Part shown: positions 43,563-52,751 of the stretch, one piece after another
How positions within the stretch are numbered: position 1 is the first letter of the stretch
Layout of the letters: each line of letters opens with the position of its first letter
DNA from: VRUE01 sp963770315
Lineage (GTDB): Bacteria > Actinomycetota > Thermoleophilia > Solirubrobacterales > 70-9
Assembly: GCA_963770315.1 (NCBI GenBank)
Contig: CAVYPC010000002.1
Coordinates: forward strand, 930,001 to 994,000
Direction of reading: 5' to 3'
DNA length: 64,000 nucleotides
Translations under genes and position numbers: made by a program
Notes under the pieces: model-generated
What the model was told of the DNA's origin: nothing
The model's input: only the letters and a program-made list of their open reading frames with translations
Databases searched by the model: none

Positions 43563-44579
43563 GTGGCTGTGCAGGTGACGGCTACTTTCGAGGACCGAGT
43601 ACGAGCTTGGGAGGCCGAGTTCCTCTCCGATCTGGCGACCCCTTCCTACCCCGCCCGGCGCCGAGTCGAGGAGGCCGACAGCCCGCTTCGCACCCCGTTC
43701 CAGCGCGACCGCGACCGGATCGTCCACTCGAAGGCGTTCCGCCGCCTCAAGCACAAGACGCAGGTATTCATCGCGCCGGAGGGGGACCACTACCGAACCC
43801 GCCTGACCCACACCCTCGAGGCCTGCGGGATCGCCCGCACGGTGGCCCGGGCCCTCGGCCTCAACGAGGATCTGACCGAGGCGATCGGGCTCGGCCACGA
43901 CCTCGGCCACCCGCCCTTCGGCCATACCGGCGAGGAGGCGCTGGATGCGGCGCTGCGCGAGCGCTGCGGGCACGGCTTCAAGCACAACGTCCACTCGCTG
44001 CGGATGGTCGACGTGCTCGAGCGCGACGGCCATGGGCTGAACCTGACCGAGCAGGTGCGCGACGGCATCCTCAACCACACTGGCTCGGACAAGCCGGCAA
44101 CGCTCAAGGGCCGGATCGTCAAGCTGGTCGATCGCGTCGCCTACATCAACCACGACATCGACGACGCGCTGCGTGCCGGGATCCTGCGCCAGGACGACCT
44201 GCCCGCGGCGGAGATCGAGCTGCTCGGCCCGACCGGCTCCGCGCGGATCGACACCCTGGTGCGCGACATCGTCGATCGCTCTACCGCGGCGGGGGACATC
44301 GTGCAGAGCGAGGAGGTGGGCGGGGCGATGCTGCGGCTGCGCAAATTCATGTTCGATCGCGTCTACCTGGGCGAGGCTGCGCGGGGCGAGCACGAACGGG
44401 CCCAGCGTGCGCTGAGCGGCCTCTTCGAGCACTACATGGAGCACCCCGATGAGGTGCCGGAGGGCGAGCCGGGGGCGAGCGACTGCCAGCGGGTCGCCGA
44501 CTACCTGGCCGGGATGACCGATCGCTTCTGCATCGCCCGCTTCGCCGAATTGACGATCCCCGAGGCGGCCCGCTTCTGA
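43563..44579 (+). CDS. dgt: Deoxyguanosinetriphosphate triphosphohydrolase-like protein
   Basis: 338 aa HD-domain phosphohydrolase: RTRLTHTLEA, GHDLGHPPFGHTGEEAL (HD pair) and the late D in DRVAYINHDIDDAL. Hydrolyses dNTPs. GTG 43563 gives the longest form; GTG 43569 lies 7 nt after TAGGAT (43,556-43,561) and may be the leaderless start. TGATG overlap with dnaG. Confidence 0.9.
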   Translation: MAVQVTATFEDRVRAWEAEFLSDLATPSYPARRRVEEADSPLRTPFQRDRDRIVHSKAFRRLKHKTQVFIAPEGDHYRTRLTHTLEACGIARTVARALGLNEDLTEAIGLGHDLGHPPFGHTGEEALDAALRERCGHGFKHNVHSLRMVDVLERDGHGLNLTEQVRDGILNHTGSDKPATLKGRIVKLVDRVAYINHDIDDALRAGILRQDDLPAAEIELLGPTGSARIDTLVRDIVDRSTAAGDIVQSEEVGGAMLRLRKFMFDRVYLGEAARGEHERAQRALSGLFEHYMEHPDEVPEGEPGASDCQRVADYLAGMTDRFCIARFAELTIPEAARF

Positions 44580-46399
44580 TGGCGCTGATCTCCGAGGAGA
44601 GCCTGGAGCGGGTCAAGCAGGCGGTGGACATCGTCGAGGTGATCTCCGCCCACACCGATCTGCGTCGCCAGGGCGCCCGCTGGGTCGGCCTCTGCCCCTT
44701 CCATGAGGAGCGCACGCCGTCGTTCTCGGTCGATGCGCAGGAGAAGCTCTACCACTGCTTCGGCTGTGGCGTCGGCGGCGACACGATCAAGTTCGTCGAG
44801 GAGAAGGAGGGGATCGGCTTCGCCGAGGCGGTGGAGCTGCTCGCCGACCGCTACGGGGTCGAGCTGCAGCGCGAGAAGGAGGACCCGCGGGCGGAGGCTC
44901 GGCGCCAGCAGCGGCGCCGCCTGGGTGAGCTGCTCGACCGCACCGCGGGCTTCTACGCGCAGTACCTCTGGAGCTCTGAGGAGGCGAGCAAGGCCCGCGC
45001 CTACCTGGCCGAGCGCGGGCTGGGGGAGGAGACGCTGCGGGCCTTCGGGGTCGGCTATGCGCCGAGCGCCTGGGACACGGTGCTGCTGCGCGGCCAGCGG
45101 GCGGCGTTCAAGGTCGAGGAGCTGCGCGCCGTCGGGCTCGCCCAGCGGGGGCGGGGAGGGGGCGAGTACGACCGCTTCCGCGAGCGGATCATGTTCCCGA
45201 TCCGCGACCGTCGCGGTCGCACGCTCGGCTTCGGCGGGCGGGCGATGCGCTCCGACCAGGGGGCGAAGTACGTCAACACGGCCGAGACCGACTTCTTCCA
45301 CAAGAGCCAGACGCTCTACGGGATCGACCTCGCCAAAGAGGCGATCGCGAAGAGCGGCCGGGTCGTCGTGGTGGAGGGGTACACCGACGTGCTGGCGCTG
45401 CACCAGGCGGGGATCGGCGAGGCGGTTGGGGTGATGGGTACGGCGATCACCGAGGAGCAGGTGGCGGCGCTCTCGGGGATGGTCGACGAGGTGGTGCTGG
45501 CGCTCGACGCCGACTCCGCCGGGCAGGAGGCGATGCTGCGGGCGCAGCGGGTGGCGGCGGGGCGCAAGATGCGACTGCGGGTGGCGGCGATGCCCGCGGG
45601 CGAGGATCCGGCCGAGATGATCGCGGTCGAGGGCGGCTCGGAGCGTTTCCGGGCGCTGGCCGAGGGGGCCGTGGACCTGCCCGCCTTCCAGGTGGGGCTG
45701 GTGCTGGAGGGGACCGACGTCTCCTCGCCGGCCGAGCGCGACCGCGCGCTGGGCGAGGTGGCGCCGATCCTGGCCGGGATGGGGGAGACGGCGAGCCGCG
45801 ACGACCTCGTGCGCCGGGTGGCGGGGCGGCTGGATCTGGAGCCGGCGCTGGTGATGGGCCGGGTAACCGCCGCGCAGCCGCTGAGCGGCGGCTCCGCCGA
45901 GCTGGCTCGGAGCGGCAGGGCCCGGGTGAGCGGCGGCGGCGAGGCGCACGCGCGCGGCCATGGCGAGCTGACCTCACGCGAACGGCGCGAGCGCGTCCTG
46001 CTGGCGATGTGCATCGCGCTTCCCGCCGAAGGCAAGGAGTACCTGGCGCGCCTAACCGACGAGCACCTCTCCCCGATGGGAGCCCGCGCCGCGGCCTGGC
46101 TGCGAGAGCACCCCGAGGATCCGGCTTCCAACCTGCCCCAGGACGATGCCGATCTTGCCGGTTTGATCGCCGAGCTGGTCATCCTGGCCAGCAACGAGCC
46201 AGCCTCCCCCGAAGCCAAGAACGAGCCCCCGTCTCCCGAGGCGATGGAGCACAACTTCCTCCTCCTGGAGCAGCGCCGCCTCGAGGCCCAGATAGCCGCG
46301 GCGGGCGAAGCGGACGACTACGAGCGTCGCGCCGCCCTCAGTCGAGAACGCGCCGCCCTGGTCGAGCGCATAGCCCGCACCGAGCGCGTCGGGGGTTAA
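44579..46399 (+). CDS. dnaG: DNA primase
   Basis: 606 aa: N-terminal zinc site CPFH...HCFGCGVGGD, RNA polymerase core, TOPRIM with VVEGYTDVLALHQAG and LALDADSAGQEA, and a helicase-interacting C-terminal region. Coupled to dgt. A Pro/Glu-rich repeat (ASPEAKNEPPSPEAME) sits in the C-domain. Confidence 0.95.
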   Translation: MALISEESLERVKQAVDIVEVISAHTDLRRQGARWVGLCPFHEERTPSFSVDAQEKLYHCFGCGVGGDTIKFVEEKEGIGFAEAVELLADRYGVELQREKEDPRAEARRQQRRRLGELLDRTAGFYAQYLWSSEEASKARAYLAERGLGEETLRAFGVGYAPSAWDTVLLRGQRAAFKVEELRAVGLAQRGRGGGEYDRFRERIMFPIRDRRGRTLGFGGRAMRSDQGAKYVNTAETDFFHKSQTLYGIDLAKEAIAKSGRVVVVEGYTDVLALHQAGIGEAVGVMGTAITEEQVAALSGMVDEVVLALDADSAGQEAMLRAQRVAAGRKMRLRVAAMPAGEDPAEMIAVEGGSERFRALAEGAVDLPAFQVGLVLEGTDVSSPAERDRALGEVAPILAGMGETASRDDLVRRVAGRLDLEPALVMGRVTAAQPLSGGSAELARSGRARVSGGGEAHARGHGELTSRERRERVLLAMCIALPAEGKEYLARLTDEHLSPMGARAAAWLREHPEDPASNLPQDDADLAGLIAELVILASNEPASPEAKNEPPSPEAMEHNFLLLEQRRLEAQIAAAGEADDYERRAALSRERAALVERIARTERVGG

Positions 46400-46470
46400 G
46401 GCAGGGTTGCCGTATTCGAAGTCGCTTGTAGGGCAATGTTCTGTCTGAGGTATTTGACAGGATCGCCCCC

Positions 46471-47202
46471 ATGGACAAGGGGTTTCTCGAAGACTGCTTG
46501 GCGAATGGAATGTCGCTTGAAGCGATCGGCGAGCGGGTTGGGAAGCATCCCTCGACGGTCAGCTACTGGTTGAAAAAGCATGGACTCGCAGCGGTTGGTA
46601 GAGGCCGGTTTTCGCCACGAGGTCGGATTGAGCGGTGCCTATTAGAAGCCGCGATCAAAGACGGTCGGACTCTCCGTGAAATGGCAAGAGAAACGAATCG
46701 AGACATCTCCACCGTGCGCTACTGGCTGAGGCAGTTCGGGCTCAAAGCCACGGGTGGCGTTTGGCGACGAGAGACAAGAGAAGCGAAGAGCCGCGGGTTT
46801 CGTCATGTCGAGAGGCAGTGCGTCCGGCATGGACGAACGAGATTTGTCCTCGAGAGTCGCGGTTCCTACCGGTGCATGAAGTGTCGTAGAGACAATGTCT
46901 CTGCTTGGCGGCGTCGAGCGAAGCAACGCTTGGTCGAGGAAGCGGGTGGGAAGTGTCAGCTCTGTGGCTACGACCGCTACTTAGGGGCACTGCAGTTCCA
47001 TCACCTAGACCCAGCAACGAAATCATTCTCTCTGTCAAGACGAGGATGCACACGGGCGTTCGCCGAGCTTCAGGCCGAGGCAGCGAAGTGTGCGCTGCTC
47101 TGCGCCAACTGTCATGCGGAGGTGGAGAGCGGCGTGGCGGCGGTCGTTTCAGAGTGCCCTGTCTTGAGCTCCCCCGGGTGGATTCGAACCACCGCGAACT
47201 GA
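46471..47202 (+). CDS. HNH endonuclease with N-terminal HTH repeats, ending inside a tRNA gene
   Basis: 243 aa. Two HTH-like repeats (MSLEAIGERVGKHPSTVSYW, TLREMARETNRDISTVRYWL), Cys pairs, then an HNH site: CQLC, LQFHHLDP, CANCH. Likely a homing-type or mobile-element nuclease. The last 11 codons (SSPGWIRTTAN) are the antisense of the tRNA-Asn 3' end, so the coding frame uses tRNA sequence as its C-terminus. Lower GC than neighbours suggests acquisition. Confidence 0.75.
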   Translation: MDKGFLEDCLANGMSLEAIGERVGKHPSTVSYWLKKHGLAAVGRGRFSPRGRIERCLLEAAIKDGRTLREMARETNRDISTVRYWLRQFGLKATGGVWRRETREAKSRGFRHVERQCVRHGRTRFVLESRGSYRCMKCRRDNVSAWRRRAKQRLVEEAGGKCQLCGYDRYLGALQFHHLDPATKSFSLSRRGCTRAFAELQAEAAKCALLCANCHAEVESGVAAVVSECPVLSSPGWIRTTAN

Positions 47203-47239
47203 TTAACAGTCAGTCATGCTGCCGCTACATCACGGGGGA
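47169..47239 (-). tRNA. tRNA-Asn (GTT)
   Basis: 71 nt cloverleaf: acceptor TCCCCCG/CGGGGGA, D stem ATGT/GCAT, anticodon loop CTGTTAA (GTT), T loop TTCGAAT with stem GGTGG/CCACC, discriminator G. CCA is not encoded. Thirty-four nt of its 3' part overlap the convergent HNH frame. Confidence 0.93.
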
Positions 47240-47273
47240 CCGCGCCCCTATCCAGCCAGAGCGTCATCGCATT

Positions 47274-48476
47274 CTACGAGGTCGTTCCTGTCTTGGTTTG
47301 TAGCGCCAGCTGTTCGACGAGGTGCGCGCCTCGCTCGGCGCCATCGTGCTCGCGCGCCCAGGCGGCCAGCTCGCCGGCGCGGGCGGTGAAAGAAGGGTCG
47401 TCGAGGATGCGGCGACTGGCCCAGCGCAGCGGGCCGGGGCGGCAGAGGCGCCAGGGGAGCGAGAGGCCGGTCCTGGCCCAGCTCACCCGCATCGCGGTCT
47501 CGCTCATGTCGCCGGTGAAGGGGCTGATCAATACCGGCGTGCCCGCCGCCAGGGCGCGGGCGACGGTGCCGTGGCCGCCGTGCGAGATCACGAGCGAGGC
47601 TGCTGGCATCAGCTGGTTGTAGCTGAGCCAGTCGACCAGGATCGCGTTAGCTGGGACCTCGATCGGGTTTTGGGGCACGACCCGGTTTGTCGTCGCCACG
47701 ACCCGCACCGGCGCGGAGGCCAGCGCCGCGAGCGCCATGCGGACGAGATGGTTGTGGGAGTCGTGAGCGGTGCTCGGCGCGATCAGGACGAGCGGGTCCT
47801 CGCCGGGCGGCAGCTCGATCTCCGGATGGGGGACCTCAAAGCTCATCGGCCCCGTCACCTCGACTCCGGGTGGCCAGCGCCGCGAGTACTCGAGCTGCGG
47901 GAAGGTGCCGACCAGCGCCAGGTTGGGGCTGATGCCGCCGTGGAAGCGCTCTGTGGGGGCTAGGCCCAGCCTCTCTCGCTGGCGGTTGAGGTCGTTGCGC
48001 CCCTGCTCCAGCCCGATGTCGAGCATTCGCTGTCCGGCGCGCCAGGCGCGGCGGCCGAGTGGCGTTCGCGGCGGCCGCAGGCCGACCGAGAAGAAGGGCA
48101 GCCCCGGCTCAACCACCGGATAGATGTGGGGAATCAGGGTTGCCAGCGGCACGCCGGCCACCTCGGCCGCGAGCGCCGGCGCCAGGGTGAGGATGTCGCT
48201 GACGACCACATGCGGGCGCATCTCCTCCAGCAGCGGTAGCAACCCCCGCGCCGCCTCGGCGGCGTGGGCACCCTCCGCCGAGTCGGGGTCGGGCGGGGGG
48301 AACATCCGGTATTCCTCCGCGGCGGTGAAGCAGAGGCCGGCCCCCTCGACCGCGGCCCGCCGCTCCTCCCAGGTCTCGACGGTCACCTCGTGACCGCGCC
48401 CGGCCAGCGCCCGGCCCAGGGCTATAGCGGGGAAGACGTGTCCTGGGTCGCCGAAGGCGGCGACGAGAAACCGCAT
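47274..48476 (-). CDS. GT1/UGT-type glycosyltransferase
   Basis: 400 aa GT-B fold. RFLVAAFGDPGHVFPAIALG at the N-terminus, nucleotide-binding C-domain with VDWLSYNQLMPAASLVISHG and GHGTVARALAAGTPVLISP, typical of macrolide/sterol-type glycosyltransferases. Probably glycosylates a small lipophilic molecule. Four-nt gap to the SDR gene upstream on the same strand. Confidence 0.85.
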   Translation of the reverse strand: MRFLVAAFGDPGHVFPAIALGRALAGRGHEVTVETWEERRAAVEGAGLCFTAAEEYRMFPPPDPDSAEGAHAAEAARGLLPLLEEMRPHVVVSDILTLAPALAAEVAGVPLATLIPHIYPVVEPGLPFFSVGLRPPRTPLGRRAWRAGQRMLDIGLEQGRNDLNRQRERLGLAPTERFHGGISPNLALVGTFPQLEYSRRWPPGVEVTGPMSFEVPHPEIELPPGEDPLVLIAPSTAHDSHNHLVRMALAALASAPVRVVATTNRVVPQNPIEVPANAILVDWLSYNQLMPAASLVISHGGHGTVARALAAGTPVLISPFTGDMSETAMRVSWARTGLSLPWRLCRPGPLRWASRRILDDPSFTARAGELAAWAREHDGAERGAHLVEQLALQTKTGTTS

Positions 48477-48480
48477 GGCC

Positions 48481-49212
48481 CTAGGGGGTGTCCAGCCCCT
48501 CTCCGGGTCGAGTGAAGACGATCTCGGGCACGTGGCAGTTCGGCGAGGTGTGCAGCAGAAAGCGCACCGCCTCGCCGATGTCCTCCGGCCGGATCATCTC
48601 CTCGCCGGGCACCTGCTCCTTGGCGAACTCGGTCATCGGCGTGTCGACGAAGCCGGGCGCCAGCGCCGTGCACTGGATGCCGTCGTTGCCGACCTCACGA
48701 TGCGTCGATTGGGTGAAGTTGATTACGGCGCCCTTGGTCGCGGCGTAAACGGAGAGCCAGGCCTGCCCGCCCTTACCGGCGATCGACGCCGTGTTGACGA
48801 TCAGCGCCTTGCCATGCTCGCCGCCCGCTTCGCGCAGCATCGGCAGGCCCTCGCGGGTGCCGATGATCAGCGCCCGCAGGTTGACCGCCAGCTGCATGTC
48901 GAGATATTTGGTCTTGATCTCATCCATCGCCGCGCCGATCCCGACGCCGGCGTTGTTGACGAGGGCGTCGAGGCGTCCGTAGGCCTCGCGGTGCTTGGCG
49001 AAGACGCCGATCACGTCCTCCTCATCGGTCATGTTGGCGGCGACGCTCTGGACATCGAGCCCGTCGGCCCGCAGCTCCTCAGCGGCGGCCTCGAGCTTCT
49101 CCGGCCGCCGCGCCGAGATGGTCAGCGCGTGCCCCTCTTCACCGAGCGTGCGAGCGATCGCCAGTCCGATCCCGCTCGAGGCCCCCGTAATCAACGCCGC
49201 TCGATCCGCCAA
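48481..49212 (-). CDS. Short-chain dehydrogenase/reductase
   Basis: 243 aa: TGASSGIG at residues 9-16, NNAG near 87, Ser of NTASIAG and YAATK catalytic pair, PGFVDTPM near the end. FabG-like classical SDR. Cotranscribed with the glycosyltransferase, so the pair may modify the same metabolite. Confidence 0.85.
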   Translation of the reverse strand: MADRAALITGASSGIGLAIARTLGEEGHALTISARRPEKLEAAAEELRADGLDVQSVAANMTDEEDVIGVFAKHREAYGRLDALVNNAGVGIGAAMDEIKTKYLDMQLAVNLRALIIGTREGLPMLREAGGEHGKALIVNTASIAGKGGQAWLSVYAATKGAVINFTQSTHREVGNDGIQCTALAPGFVDTPMTEFAKEQVPGEEMIRPEDIGEAVRFLLHTSPNCHVPEIVFTRPGEGLDTP

Positions 49213-49297
49213 CTCTCTCTCCTCGCCCTCGTGATTCGCCGGGCACGAACCCTATACGGCGCTCGCCACTCTCCGCGAATAACATGATCGATCCCGC

Positions 49298-50380
49298 ATG
49301 CCCCGGCGCAATGCCACAAGCGCTTTTGCCTGCCTGCTCGCCATCGCCGTTCTCGCGGCCGGTTGCGGCGGCGGCTCCGACTCCTCGACTTCCACCTCGG
49401 GGGCTGCCGCGAGCAAGCCGGCGCCCCCGAAGAGCGACTTCCCCAAGGCCGAAGGCAGGAGCCTGGGCGAAATCGTCAAAGCGGCGGACTCGCATGCCGA
49501 ACTCGTCGTTTCCCCCGCCGCCCTCGCCTTCAACAAGGGGGTGAACCGCTACCCGTTCGGCGTCTTCCACCCCGATCGCAGCCAGGTCGACGATGCCGAG
49601 GTCGCGCTCTACGTCGCCAGGGTGCCGCCGGCAGTGCCCGGCGGGGCGGCGGCCGCCGAGAACGGCGAGCAGAAGAAGGGGGCGGTGGCGCGGGCGCGAG
49701 CCGAAGCGCTCGAACAGCCCGCGAAGGGCCCCTACCCGGCGGCGATCGAAAGCCTCGCCACCGAGCCCGCCTACCGCGCTCAGACCACGACCAGCGACCC
49801 CGACGCGGCGACGAGCGTCTACACGACCGATGTCGACTTTCCCAGCAACGGCGAGTGGCGGGTCGCGGCATTGATCAAGCAGGGGGGCGAAGTCTCCGCG
49901 ACGCTTCTTCCCAGCGCCTCTGTCGGCGAGTTCAAGCGCATCCCCAAGGTCGGGGAAAAGGCGCCGAAGATCCACACGCCGACCCCTGGGGATGTCGGCG
50001 GGGACCTCTCGAAGATCACCACTCGCATCCCCCCGGACACCCAGAACCGCGTCGACTACGCGGATGCTCTGGGCAAGGAACCGATCCTCCTCTTGTTTGC
50101 GACCCCCCAGTTCTGCCAGAGTCGGGTATGTGGCCCGGTCGTCGACGTGGCCGAGCAGGTCAAAGACCAGTACGGCGACAAGGCTGCGTTCATCCACATG
50201 GAGATCTACAACGACAACGATCCGAGCAAGGGCGTGAGGCCGCAGGTGAAGGCATTTCATCTGCCGAGCGAGCCGTGGCTGTTCGCGATCGACCGCCAGG
50301 GCGTCATCCGGGCAGAGATCGAGGGCGCCTTCGGCGTCGACCGCCTGACCAAGGTCGTGAAAGAGGTGACCGGGGAATGA
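49298..50380 (+). CDS. Lipoprotein with thioredoxin-like domain
   Basis: 360 aa. Lipobox LAAGC at about residue 22, Ser/Gly-rich linker, then a C-terminal thioredoxin/Sco1-like domain with PILLLFATPQFCQSRVCGPV (C-x4-C rather than CxxC), YNDNDPSKGVRP and LPSEPWLFAIDRQG. May act in extracytoplasmic thiol or metal handling. Last codon overlaps the Hpt gene. Confidence 0.75.
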   Translation: MPRRNATSAFACLLAIAVLAAGCGGGSDSSTSTSGAAASKPAPPKSDFPKAEGRSLGEIVKAADSHAELVVSPAALAFNKGVNRYPFGVFHPDRSQVDDAEVALYVARVPPAVPGGAAAAENGEQKKGAVARARAEALEQPAKGPYPAAIESLATEPAYRAQTTTSDPDAATSVYTTDVDFPSNGEWRVAALIKQGGEVSATLLPSASVGEFKRIPKVGEKAPKIHTPTPGDVGGDLSKITTRIPPDTQNRVDYADALGKEPILLLFATPQFCQSRVCGPVVDVAEQVKDQYGDKAAFIHMEIYNDNDPSKGVRPQVKAFHLPSEPWLFAIDRQGVIRAEIEGAFGVDRLTKVVKEVTGE

Positions 50381-50742
50381 GCGAGAAAACCGTGCCCGAT
50401 CAAGAGCTGCTGAAGTCGTTTGCCGAGGAGGCGCGGCGACGCTGCGATGTGATCGCGGCGGGCCTCGCGACCGAGACCGAAGACTTCGAGACCCTGCGCT
50501 CCGAAGCCCACGCGCTGCGGGGGACCGCGGGCGCCGTCGGCCTGCGTCGCCTGGCCGAGCTTGCCGGGCTGATGGAATCCGACCTCGCCGAAGCAAAGAA
50601 GTCCGGCGAGCTGCGCGGCGGCCGCTCGCACCAAATCGCCGACGCCGCGAAGGCCCTCTCCGAGGGCGCCAGCGCCGCTGCCGAGGGCAAGGAGGAGCCG
50701 CCCGACGTCGGCCGCTCCCTCGCCCAGTTGTTCAGCGCCTGA
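50377..50742 (+). CDS. Hpt (histidine phosphotransfer) domain protein
   Basis: 121 aa four-helix protein. The phospho-accepting His lies in SEAHALRGTAGAVGLRRL (H-x-L-R-G). Single-domain Hpt proteins relay phosphate between a hybrid kinase and a response regulator; no kinase is adjacent. ATGA overlap with the lipoprotein gene. Confidence 0.75.
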   Translation: MSEKTVPDQELLKSFAEEARRRCDVIAAGLATETEDFETLRSEAHALRGTAGAVGLRRLAELAGLMESDLAEAKKSGELRGGRSHQIADAAKALSEGASAAAEGKEEPPDVGRSLAQLFSA

Positions 50743-50823
50743 CCGGGGGATCTGCCTTTGATCGCGCCGCCGTCCCAAGGGCGGCGAGTCTTGAGCCCCG
50801 CCGCACGCTACCCTCGCCCCGGA

Positions 50824-50897
<74 letters not shown>

Positions 50898-50989
50898 TTC
50901 GTTGTTAACACGTGAGAGCAGCCTGCCATAAACGACTCGGTTTCTCGTATTAGTTAAGACTGTCCTCGTCGACTGAAGAAAGGGGCGTT

Positions 50990-51379
50990 TTGGCGAGGCA
51001 CGTATTCCTGTCGTTTGTTGAGGAGGACCTGGAGTTGGTGAAGCTGTTTCGAGGGCAGGCGCGCAACAAAAACAGCGCGCTCGCGTTCGATGATTACTCG
51101 GTGAAGGCCCCATACAACAGCACCGACGCCGATTACATTCGGGCCCAGATCATGGCGAAAATCCGAGTGTCCTCGGTCCTGCTCTGCCTGATCGGTCAGC
51201 ACACTCACAAGAGCAAGTGGGTCGAGTGGGAGATTGAGACCGCTGTGGAGCTCGGCAAGAAAGTCATCGGCGTGTGGCTGAACCGAGGGGCGGGCGACCA
51301 ACTACCGGCCGCCCTCGGCCCCGCGAAGGCCGAGGTCTGCGACTGGAACATCGACTCGATCGTGAAGCTAATCGGCTAA
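50990..51379 (+). CDS. TIR-like protein (MTH538/ThsB type)
   Basis: 129 aa from TTG 50990. ARHVFLSFVEEDLELVKLFR, then ALAFDDYS, DADYIRAQIMAKIRVSSVLL, IGQHTHKSKWVEWEIETAVE and GKKVIGVWL match the TIR-like family that includes ThsB of Thoeris; the likely catalytic Glu is in the WVEWEIE segment. GGGGCG upstream is a weak ribosome site. First gene of the island operon; no ThsA is present. Confidence 0.75.
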   Translation: MARHVFLSFVEEDLELVKLFRGQARNKNSALAFDDYSVKAPYNSTDADYIRAQIMAKIRVSSVLLCLIGQHTHKSKWVEWEIETAVELGKKVIGVWLNRGAGDQLPAALGPAKAEVCDWNIDSIVKLIG

Positions 51380-51380
51380 G

Positions 51381-52751
51381 TTGGCCTCCTCGCCGTTCTC
51401 CAAGCCACTGCTGTTTGTTGCGATGCCTTTCGGCACCAAAGCCGAGCCAGGTGGTTCGCGCGAGGTCGACTTCGACGAGCTTTACGAAACCTGTGTGAAA
51501 CCGGCGGTGAAGGAGGCCGACGTCGAGTCGATCCGGGCCGACGAGGAGACGCTCGGCGGGATCGTCCACAAGCCGATGTACGAGCGACTGTTGTTGGCCG
51601 AGATCGTCGTCGCTGACCTCACCTTCGCCAACCCGAACGTCTTTTATGAGTTGGGTGTAAGGCATGCCGCTAAGCCCCGCTCGACGATTCTCATCTATGC
51701 CAAGGTCGGCCACCTCCCGTTCGACGTAGCGCCGATAAGGGCCATCCCCTACGAGCTTGACTCCTTCGGCGCCCTGGTGGATCCCAGCACGCTGCGCGAT
51801 GCCCTGGCGGAGCGGATTGAGGTCGCCAAGACCAGCGAGGAGGCCGACTCACCCCTCTTCCAATTGCTTGAGGATTACCCCGGCATCACGCTTTCTCATG
51901 AGATGACCGAGACGTTCAGGGACCGGGCACTTTGGATCTCCGAACTGACGATCCGTGCCAAGGAGGCGACCCGCACGGCGTCGGAGGATGTGGCGCGAGA
52001 GGCGCTGGCCGAGATCGAGCGCGAGGTATCTGGGGTCGCCGGGAATGAGTTGCAGCTCCAGCTCACGCTGATGCTCTCCTACCGAGCGATTGAAGCTTGG
52101 GATGACGTGATCAGGCTCGCCGAGGCACTGCCGGGTCCCGTCTCCGAGGCTCCAATGGTGCGTGAGCAGCTCGCGATGGCTCTGAACAGGCGCGATGGCC
52201 CCGGCGATCGCGCTCGGGCGATCGAGATTCTCGAGCGGATTATTGCCGAGCACGGAGAGTCGCCCGAGACCCTGGGCATCCTTGGGCGCTGTCACAAGTC
52301 GCGCTGGAGGGAGAAGTTGGAGGCTGGCGACGCCGGTGCCGGTGACGCCCTCGATGCGGCGATCGACGCGTACGACCGGGGCTTTGCTGCGGACCCGCGC
52401 GACTTCTACCCCGGGATCAACCAGCTAACGCTGCTGTGCTGCCGAGGGCACGTCAAGGATCTTGATCGAGTGGCCGAGCTGCGGCCCGTCGTCTCCTTTG
52501 CGGTGGCTCGCAAGGGGGGACTCGGCGCGGCCGACTACTGGACTCGGGCAGCGACGCTCGAGCTCGCGGCGATTGCCGACGACGAGAGCGCCGGTCAGCG
52601 GGCCCTCAGCGCAATGCTCGACTGCGAACCCGACACTTGGATGCGGGAGACCACCGCCGACAACCTCGATGCCCTCTTGGCCTCGCAGCTCTGCAAGACC
52701 TCACGGAAGTGGGTTGCTGACCCATCGCGTTGCCTGCGAGGTGTGAGTTGA
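51381..52751 (+). CDS. Nucleoside deoxyribosyltransferase-like N-domain fused to TPR/TRAFs-binding region
   Basis: 456 aa from TTG 51381, one base after the TIR gene. N-domain: LLFVAMPFGTK, YERLLLAEIVVADLTFANPN, VFYELGVRHA, ILIYAKVGHLPFDVAPIRAI. This is the NDT/TIR-related Rossmannoid fold. C-terminal two-thirds: helical repeats like DUF4071 (TRAFs-binding). Such proteins are found beside TIR genes and could bind or modify a nucleotide signal; inferred. Confidence 0.65.
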   Translation: MASSPFSKPLLFVAMPFGTKAEPGGSREVDFDELYETCVKPAVKEADVESIRADEETLGGIVHKPMYERLLLAEIVVADLTFANPNVFYELGVRHAAKPRSTILIYAKVGHLPFDVAPIRAIPYELDSFGALVDPSTLRDALAERIEVAKTSEEADSPLFQLLEDYPGITLSHEMTETFRDRALWISELTIRAKEATRTASEDVAREALAEIEREVSGVAGNELQLQLTLMLSYRAIEAWDDVIRLAEALPGPVSEAPMVREQLAMALNRRDGPGDRARAIEILERIIAEHGESPETLGILGRCHKSRWREKLEAGDAGAGDALDAAIDAYDRGFAADPRDFYPGINQLTLLCCRGHVKDLDRVAELRPVVSFAVARKGGLGAADYWTRAATLELAAIADDESAGQRALSAMLDCEPDTWMRETTADNLDALLASQLCKTSRKWVADPSRCLRGVS

